A DNA stretch of 64,000 nucleotides from NCBI RefSeq assembly GCF_037478135.1, contig NZ_JBBHDV010000009.1:72076-136075 (forward strand), read 5' to 3'. The position numbers and the translations under genes were made by a program. Positions 59,103-64,000 of the stretch are shown here, one piece after another (the stretch's first letter is position 1; each line of letters begins with the position of its first letter). The stretch comes from Denitratimonas sp037478135. GTDB taxonomy: Bacteria > Pseudomonadota > Gammaproteobacteria > Xanthomonadales > Xanthomonadaceae. The notes under the pieces are model-generated. The model did no database searches. It was not told the origin of the DNA and worked only from the letters and a program-made list of their open reading frames with translations.

Positions 59103-60961
59103 GCCGGATTCCTGCGCAGCCAGGCGTCCATGATGCGCAACGCCACCGGCGCCGCGACGCTGGAGCCGGAGCCGCCGTGCTCCACCACCACCATCACCGC
59201 CACACGCGGTGCGTCCGTCGGCGCAAAACCGACGAACAGCGCATTGTGGCGCTGGTTGAACGGCAATTCGTCGACCTTGAGCGCGACATCGGTGCGGCGG
59301 GTGATGCGCTGGGCAGTGCCGGTCTTGCCGGCAACGTGGTAATCCAGATCGAACTGTGCCAGCTGGTTGCGCGCGGTGCCGGTGGGGCCATGCAGCACCG
59401 CGACCATGGCCTCGGCCACCGCCGCCAGGTGTGCCGGGCTGCTGACCACCGGTTCGCCCGGCGGCGCCACCGGTTCCATCATCTGTGGCGCATCGAACCC
59501 GCTCTGCGAGGCGCGCAGCAGATGCGGGGTGCGCTGCACGCCGCCATTGGCCAGCATCGCTGTGGCCTGCGCCAGCTGCAGCGGCGTGGTCACCCAGAAA
59601 CCCTGGCCGATGCCGGCGATCACGGTTTCGCCGGGAAACCAGACCTCGTTGCGCGTGGCCCGCTTCCACTGCTGCGACGGCAACACGCCGCTGGCCTCGC
59701 CCAGCAAGTCGATGCCGGTGGGCTGGCCGAAGCCGAAGCGCGCCATGTACTGGCTGAAACGGTCGATGCCCAGATCCACCGCGAGCTGGAAGAAGTAGGT
59801 GTTGACCGACTGCGCCATCGCCTCCTTCAGATCGACATGGCCATGGCCGCCACGGCGCCAGTCGCGGTATTCGCGCTCATGCCCGGGCAGCTTGAAAGCA
59901 CCGGAGGAAAACGTCGTGTCGCGCGGCGTGCGCAGGCCCAGTTCGAGCCCGGCCAGCGCGACGAAAGGTTTGAGCGTGGAGCCGGGTTCGTAGCCGCCCT
60001 GCAATACCCGGTTGAACAGCGGCCGCGATGGCGAATCCAGCAGTTCGGCATAAGCCTGCCGGCCGATGCCGCTGACAAACGGATTGGGGTCGTAGCTGGG
60101 CAGACTGGCCAGCGCCAGCACTTCGCCATTGCGCGGGTCCAGCACCACCGCCGCGCCATGCTGGCCCTCGAATGCATCCACCACGGCCTGCTGCAGTTCG
60201 GCATCAATCGTCAGGTAAAGATCCTGCCCGGCGTGCGCCTGCTCGCGCCCGACCACGCGCAGCACCCGGCCCTCGGCATTGACCTCGATGTGTTCCACGC
60301 CCACCTGCCCGTGCAGGCGCGACTCGTAGAAACGCTCGATGCCAGCCTTGCCGATATGCGTGGCGCCGCTGTAGCGCGAGGCGTCAACGCGTTCCAGATC
60401 AGCCGCATCGATTCTTCCCACATAGCCGATCACATGCGCGAACAGCTCGCCGAACGGGTAACGCCGGTTCAGATACGGCACCACTTCCACGCCCGGGAAA
60501 CGATGCCGGTCCACGGCGAAGCGCGCCACCTCGATCTCGCTCAGGCGCAGCTTGATCGTCACCGGCTGGAAGCGGCGCCGTGCCCGCGCCGTGGCCAGGA
60601 AGCTCTCGACATCCTCGTCCGACAGCTCGATCACCTCACGCAGCCGCGCGACCATGTCGTCCAGGTCCTCGACATCCTCGCGCACTGCGTCCAGCCGGTA
60701 GGCCGGCACGTTGTCGGCCAGCAGGCGGCCGTTGCGGTCGTAGATCAGCCCGCGCGCCGGCACGATCGGCCGCGCCTTGATGCGGTTGGCCTCCGAGCGG
60801 GTGTGGAATTCGTCGAAACTGGCGACCTGCAACCAGGCAAAGCGCGCGCCCAGCACCACGAACGCCAACACCACCAGCACGAACGCCACCACCGCCCGGC
60901 GCCGCTGCGTCGTGGCCTCAAGCAGCGGATTGCGCATCGGCTGGCGCGGCGTTCTTTTCAT
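59099..60961 (-). CDS. mrdA: Penicillin-binding protein 2 (transpeptidase)
   Basis: A 620-residue class B PBP: N-terminal membrane anchor (about residues 22-44), pedestal domain (ANRIKARPIVPARGLIYDRNGRLLADNVPAYRLD) and transpeptidase domain with PGSTLKPFVAL (SxxK), QSVNTYFFQLA (SxN) and VAGKTGTAQRI (KTG). It cross-links peptidoglycan during elongation. The ATG at 60961 is 19 bp after the mreD stop; ATGs at 60937 and 61021 are alternatives, the last one overlapping mreD. Confidence 0.95.
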   Translation of the reverse strand: MKRTPRQPMRNPLLEATTQRRRAVVAFVLVVLAFVVLGARFAWLQVASFDEFHTRSEANRIKARPIVPARGLIYDRNGRLLADNVPAYRLDAVREDVEDLDDMVARLREVIELSDEDVESFLATARARRRFQPVTIKLRLSEIEVARFAVDRHRFPGVEVVPYLNRRYPFGELFAHVIGYVGRIDAADLERVDASRYSGATHIGKAGIERFYESRLHGQVGVEHIEVNAEGRVLRVVGREQAHAGQDLYLTIDAELQQAVVDAFEGQHGAAVVLDPRNGEVLALASLPSYDPNPFVSGIGRQAYAELLDSPSRPLFNRVLQGGYEPGSTLKPFVALAGLELGLRTPRDTTFSSGAFKLPGHEREYRDWRRGGHGHVDLKEAMAQSVNTYFFQLAVDLGIDRFSQYMARFGFGQPTGIDLLGEASGVLPSQQWKRATRNEVWFPGETVIAGIGQGFWVTTPLQLAQATAMLANGGVQRTPHLLRASQSGFDAPQMMEPVAPPGEPVVSSPAHLAAVAEAMVAVLHGPTGTARNQLAQFDLDYHVAGKTGTAQRITRRTDVALKVDELPFNQRHNALFVGFAPTDAPRVAVMVVVEHGGSGSSVAAPVALRIMDAWLRRNPA

Positions 60962-60980
60962 GGCAGCGGCCGCCGCGTCT

Positions 60981-61481
60981 TCATGATCCGTCGCGGCTGC
61001 GCAGACGCAGGCGGATGTCATCCAGCAGCACGTACAGCCAGGGCCAGATCAGCGCCCCGATCCAGGGCGCCACCCAGAACTCCCAGCCGGGCATACCCTC
61101 GCCGCTCAGGGCCCGGATCATCAGCACCACGATGCGGTCGTTGAGCAGCAGCGCCAGCACCGCGAACGCCTGTTGCAGCAGCGTGAAGAAGCGCAGCCGC
61201 GCGCGGAAGCGCAGCACGATGAAGGCGATCACGCACAGCCGCAGCGCCTGCTCGCCGATCAGCGTGCCGAATACCAGATCCGCCGCCAATCCCAGCACGA
61301 AGGCCCAGCCCAGGCCCATGCGTGAACCACCCGAACCCTCCAGCACCCAGTAGCACACCACCAGCGCCAGCCAGTTGGGCCGGAACAGCCCCAGATACTC
61401 CGGCAACGGCCACAGCGCCAGCGCGAACGCCAGCAATACGGTGGCGATGACAATGCCGCCACCATTGCGTTGCCGGCTCAT
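60981..61481 (-). CDS. mreD: Rod shape-determining protein MreD
   Basis: A 166-residue membrane protein with five or six helices, LPEYLGLFRPNWLALVVCYWVLE, GLGWAFVLGLAADLVFGTLIGEQAL and a C-terminal charged tail. It connects MreC to the elongasome. The start overlaps the mreC stop (ATGA). Confidence 0.92.
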   Translation of the reverse strand: MSRQRNGGGIVIATVLLAFALALWPLPEYLGLFRPNWLALVVCYWVLEGSGGSRMGLGWAFVLGLAADLVFGTLIGEQALRLCVIAFIVLRFRARLRFFTLLQQAFAVLALLLNDRIVVLMIRALSGEGMPGWEFWVAPWIGALIWPWLYVLLDDIRLRLRSRDGS

Positions 61482-62479
61482 GCCGAAGGCTCCGTGGCCG
61501 AAGGCTCCGTGTCGGGTACAGCAGGCGGCGGCGTGGCGTCGGAAGGCGTACCCGCTGCTGCCGGCGTGGCCGGATCGGCAACCCCGTTCTCCGGTATCAC
61601 TCCTTCCGGCAGCGGCCCCATCGGCTTGTCATCCGGAGACTGTGCGTTCCACACCAGCAGCACCTCGCCACCGCGATCCAGCCGCGCCGCCGGCTGCACA
61701 TCGGCCACCACGAACAGCCGGGTATCATCCGGATGCAGGTGCTGGATGGTGCCGACCTTGAACCCGGCCGGGAAGCGCCCGCCGATGCCGGAGGTTTCCA
61801 GCACATCGCCCACGCGCAGATCGGCACTGAGCGGAATGCTCGGCACTTCCAACCGATCCACACTGCCGGTCCCGAACGCGATCGCGCGCAGCCCGGTGCG
61901 CACCACCTGCACCGGGATCGCATGGCTCGGGTCCGAGACCAGGATCACGCTGGAATTCATCGGCGTCACCGCCAGCACCTGGCCCACGACACCATCGGCA
62001 TCGATCACCGCCAGGCCTTCGCTGACCCCGCGACGGCTGCCGGCATCCAGCAGGATGCGATGGCGGAACGGGTCCAGATCGACATCGATCAGGCTTGCCA
62101 GCTGCACGTTCAGGCGCAGGCCGCGGGTGCCGCCGAGCAGTTGCCGCAGGCGCAGGTTCTCCACCTGCACACTGGCCAGCCGGTCCAGTCGCGCATTGGC
62201 CAGCAGCAGTTGTTCGCGCAGCTCGCTGTTTTCGCGGATCATGTCCTGCTGTGCGGTCAGATGACCGGAGACGCCGCGCGCCAGCCGCGCCGGAGTGCCG
62301 GCCAGACGGTAGATCGGCCCGGTCAGCAGGCCTGCGGCGTTGCGCAGGCGCTCCAGATGGCCGCCGTGGTGATCGGCCACCATCAGGATCATCGCGGCCG
62401 CCAGATAGGCCAGCAGCCGCAGCGTGCCGGCGCCCCCTTCGGCGAACAGACTTCCCCCGGCATTGCCCGAATGCACCAC
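61478..62479 (-). CDS. mreC: Rod shape-determining protein MreC
   Basis: A 333-residue MreC: a short cytoplasmic N-terminus, one membrane helix (about residues 20-36), a coiled coil (about 75-120, RENSELREQLLLANARLDRL) and the periplasmic beta domain with DGVVGQVLAVTPMNSSVILVSDPSHAIPVQV and GDVLETSGIGGRFPAGFKVG. A Pro/Ala/Glu-rich extension (about 285-333) follows. The start is GTG at 62479, 7 nt after GAGGAAGG; a second GTG is adjacent. Confidence 0.93.
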   Translation of the reverse strand: MVHSGNAGGSLFAEGGAGTLRLLAYLAAAMILMVADHHGGHLERLRNAAGLLTGPIYRLAGTPARLARGVSGHLTAQQDMIRENSELREQLLLANARLDRLASVQVENLRLRQLLGGTRGLRLNVQLASLIDVDLDPFRHRILLDAGSRRGVSEGLAVIDADGVVGQVLAVTPMNSSVILVSDPSHAIPVQVVRTGLRAIAFGTGSVDRLEVPSIPLSADLRVGDVLETSGIGGRFPAGFKVGTIQHLHPDDTRLFVVADVQPAARLDRGGEVLLVWNAQSPDDKPMGPLPEGVIPENGVADPATPAAAGTPSDATPPPAVPDTEPSATEPSA

Positions 62480-62521
62480 GTCAACACCTTCCTCTACCGG
62501 CTCGGGCGGCCACGCCGTGAC

Positions 62522-63568
62522 TTATTCGGGCGCGAAGAAATCGTTGCCGTGCATGTCGATCAGCTCCAGCGCACGGCCGCCGCCGCGCGCCACGCAGGTC
62601 AGCGGATCATCGGCCACGTGCACGTACAGCCCGGTTTCCTCGGACAGCAGCTTGTCCAGATCGCGCAGCAGCGCGCTGCCGCCGGTCAGCACGATGCCGC
62701 GTTCGTAAACGTCGGCGCACAGCTCCGGCGGGGTCTGCTCCAGCGCCGCGCGCACCGCTGCGGTGATGCCGGCCAGCGGCTCGTGCAGGGCTTCGAGCAC
62801 CTCGTTGGAGTTGATCGTGAAATTGCGCGGCACCCCTTCCGCCAGATTGCGGCCGGACACCTCGATTTCCTTGATCTCGGCTTGCGGGAAAGCGCAGCCG
62901 ACCTCGACCTTGATCTTCTCGGCCGTGGTTTCACCGATCAGGGTGCCGTGGTTGCGCCGCACATAACTGATGATGGCCTCGTCGAAGCGGTCGCCGCCGA
63001 TCCGCACCGATTGCGAATAGACGATGCCGTTGAGCGAAATCACCGCCACTTCCGAAGTGCCGCCGCCGATGTCCAGCACCATCGCGCCGCGTGCCTCGTG
63101 GATCGGGATGCCGGCACCGATCGCAGCCGACATCGGCTCCTCGATCAGGAACACTTCGCGCGCGCCGGCCTCCTCGGCCGATTCCTTGATCGCACGCCGC
63201 TCGACCTGGGTGGAACCGCAGGGCACGCAGATCAGCACGCGCGGGCTCGGGCGCAGGAAGCGCGCCTTGTGCACGCGCCGGATGAAATGCTTGAGCATTT
63301 CCTCGGTGGTGGAGAAATCGGCAATCACGCCATCCTTCATCGGACGGATCGTGGCGATATTGCCGGGCGTGCGGCCCAGCATGCGCTTGGCCTCCAGGCC
63401 CACCGCCGCGACCTGGCGCGGAGAACCGGGCACCTTGTCCTGGCGGATCGCGACCACCGAGGGCTCGTTGAGCACGATGCCCTGGCCACGGACATAGATG
63501 ATGGTGTTGGCGGTGCCCAGATCGATCGAAAGATCGTTGGAAAACATGCCGCGCAGTGTCTTGAACAT
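62522..63568 (-). CDS. mreB: Actin-like rod shape-determining protein MreB
   Basis: A 348-residue bacterial actin: phosphate 1 motif NDLSIDLGTANTIIYV, CVPCGSTQVERRAIKESAEEAGA, phosphate 2 motif AMVLDIGGGTSEVAVI and adenosine motif GIVLTGGSALLRDLDKLL. It forms filaments that guide the elongasome. The ATG at 63568 (MFKTLRGMFSNDLSIDL) is chosen; 22 upstream in-frame residues are not conserved. First gene of the operon mreB-mreC-mreD-mrdA-rodA. Confidence 0.97.
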   Translation of the reverse strand: MFKTLRGMFSNDLSIDLGTANTIIYVRGQGIVLNEPSVVAIRQDKVPGSPRQVAAVGLEAKRMLGRTPGNIATIRPMKDGVIADFSTTEEMLKHFIRRVHKARFLRPSPRVLICVPCGSTQVERRAIKESAEEAGAREVFLIEEPMSAAIGAGIPIHEARGAMVLDIGGGTSEVAVISLNGIVYSQSVRIGGDRFDEAIISYVRRNHGTLIGETTAEKIKVEVGCAFPQAEIKEIEVSGRNLAEGVPRNFTINSNEVLEALHEPLAGITAAVRAALEQTPPELCADVYERGIVLTGGSALLRDLDKLLSEETGLYVHVADDPLTCVARGGGRALELIDMHGNDFFAPE

Positions 63569-63823
63569 TCGGATGGTCGCCGGAAAAGGTGCAGAAAAGT
63601 CCGCTAGCCTAGCAACGCACCCGATGTCCGGCAAGGCGCGTGTTTCCTCGCGTTATCAGGGTGTTAAATGCCCCTCGCGCGGCTTCCCGGATGCATCGCC
63701 CGGGCCGGAGTTGCGATACCGGTCGCACGCATCGCCGGGCGGCGCCACACCCATCGGCACGCTGAGGCGGCAGCGGTGTGGGAGCCCGTACCCACATGCG
63801 GCCGGCCGCATGGCAAAACCGGC
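63569..63823. promoter_or_regulatory. Region upstream of mreB, no gene seen
   Basis: About 255 bp between mreB and the edge repeat contain no supported ORF. The mreB operon promoter is expected here. I could not fix -35/-10 boxes or a terminator with confidence. Confidence 0.4.
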
Positions 63824-63999
63824 TAGCCCGGATATTTCATGAGGGGCGTGGATGATCGCGAGGTATTTTGCGCCGCTCGCAAGGCGCAACGACTCCCGGT
63901 GGCAGGCCCCACCGGGGGGAGGAACAACGCAGCGAGCGGCGCAAAAGACCCGCGAGCGCCGCGTCAGCAGAAAAGTGTGCGGGACACTTCATCCAAAGC
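63824..63999. repeat. Dispersed structured repeat, copy B (runs to window end)
   Basis: This element starts AGCCCGGATATTTCATGAGG and ends with the same GGACACTTCATCCAAAGCG as copy A at 29644. The shared parts are nearly identical over about 90 bp. It includes an internal 86-bp stretch that copy A lacks, bounded by GCGCCGC at 63869 and 63955. Inside lies a perfect 15-bp inverted repeat TTTTGCGCCGCTCGC / GCGAGCGGCGCAAAA. It probably continues past the window edge, where the inverted outer arm seen in copy A would be expected. Confidence 0.85.
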
Positions 64000-64000
64000 G

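Noticed and set aside
1..63999. CRISPR arrays, tRNA or rRNA genes, prophage or integrase genes
   Set aside because: I looked for regularly spaced direct repeats, cloverleaf ends and integrase/transposase motifs and saw none that I could support by eye.

Overview
The window is about 64 kb of high-GC DNA (roughly two-thirds G+C) from a gammaproteobacterium. It most likely belongs to the Lysobacterales (Xanthomonadales). The evidence is the gene order cutA-dsbD-tlpA-aroQ-accB-accC-prmA-(zinc ribbon/DUF3426)-fis-purH...purD, the aa3 oxidase cluster, a TamAB pair, a Mn riboswitch before a TMEM165/GDT1 exporter, and multi-domain secreted proteins with C-terminal sorting or FE-type tails. This taxonomic call rests on gene content and order only; no database search was made. 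I saw no rRNA, tRNA, CRISPR array, integrase or transposase.

Layout. 1-6.1 kb (minus): aa3-type cytochrome c oxidase operon ctaC-ctaD-small TM-ctaG-ctaE, followed by SURF1, a thioredoxin-fold-like assembly protein and the start of a COX15/CtaA heme A synthase that runs off the left edge. A DUF2909 gene sits inside the cluster on the other strand. 6.3-17 kb: a YbaY-type lipoprotein, tamA-tamB, a secreted conserved protein, an entericidin-type small lipoprotein that is easy to miss, arginase and a membrane hybrid histidine kinase. 17.3-19.9 kb: a secreted multi-domain endonuclease I. 20-31.8 kb (plus): cutA, dsbD with two N-terminal domains, a TlpA-like protein, aroQ, accB, an S23/four-helix gene flanked by inverted repeats, accC, a PIN/Phd toxin-antitoxin pair on the minus strand, prmA, a zinc-ribbon DUF3426 protein, fis and purH. 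31.9-35.9 kb: a PAS-AraC regulator divergent from a secreted M9 collagenase-type protease; these two genes separate purH from purD. 37.5-38.9 kb: a rhombotarget lipoprotein with a GlyGly-CTERM tail, overlapped by its rhombosortase. 39-40.5 kb: QmcA/NfeD membrane pair. 40.8-50.1 kb: one giant DUF11-repeat surface protein (3100 aa) with an IPTL-CTERM-like tail, followed upstream by an orphan OmpR-family regulator. 51.4-52.3 kb: a Fur-box hemP operon. 52.4-54.2 kb: an aldo/keto reductase and a Mn exporter gene behind a yybP-ykoY riboswitch. 54.3-56.6 kb: nucleoside transporter plus ribokinase-type kinase. 56.9-57.9 kb: dusB. 58-63.6 kb (minus): mreB-mreC-mreD-mrdA-rodA, the elongasome operon.

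How it fits together: most of the window is conserved housekeeping (respiration, outer-membrane assembly, thiol redox, fatty acid and purine synthesis, cell shape). The accessory layer is about the cell surface and secretion: the nuclease, the collagenase, the giant DUF11 protein and the rhombosortase/rhombotarget pair. The most interesting observations are the rhombosortase start codon lying inside the sequence for its partner's sorting tail, a two-copy dispersed repeat (next to fis and upstream of mreB) whose copies differ by a clean 86-bp deletion, the S23-family gene inserted between accB and accC inside inverted GGGAATC repeats, and the protease/regulator module splitting purH and purD.
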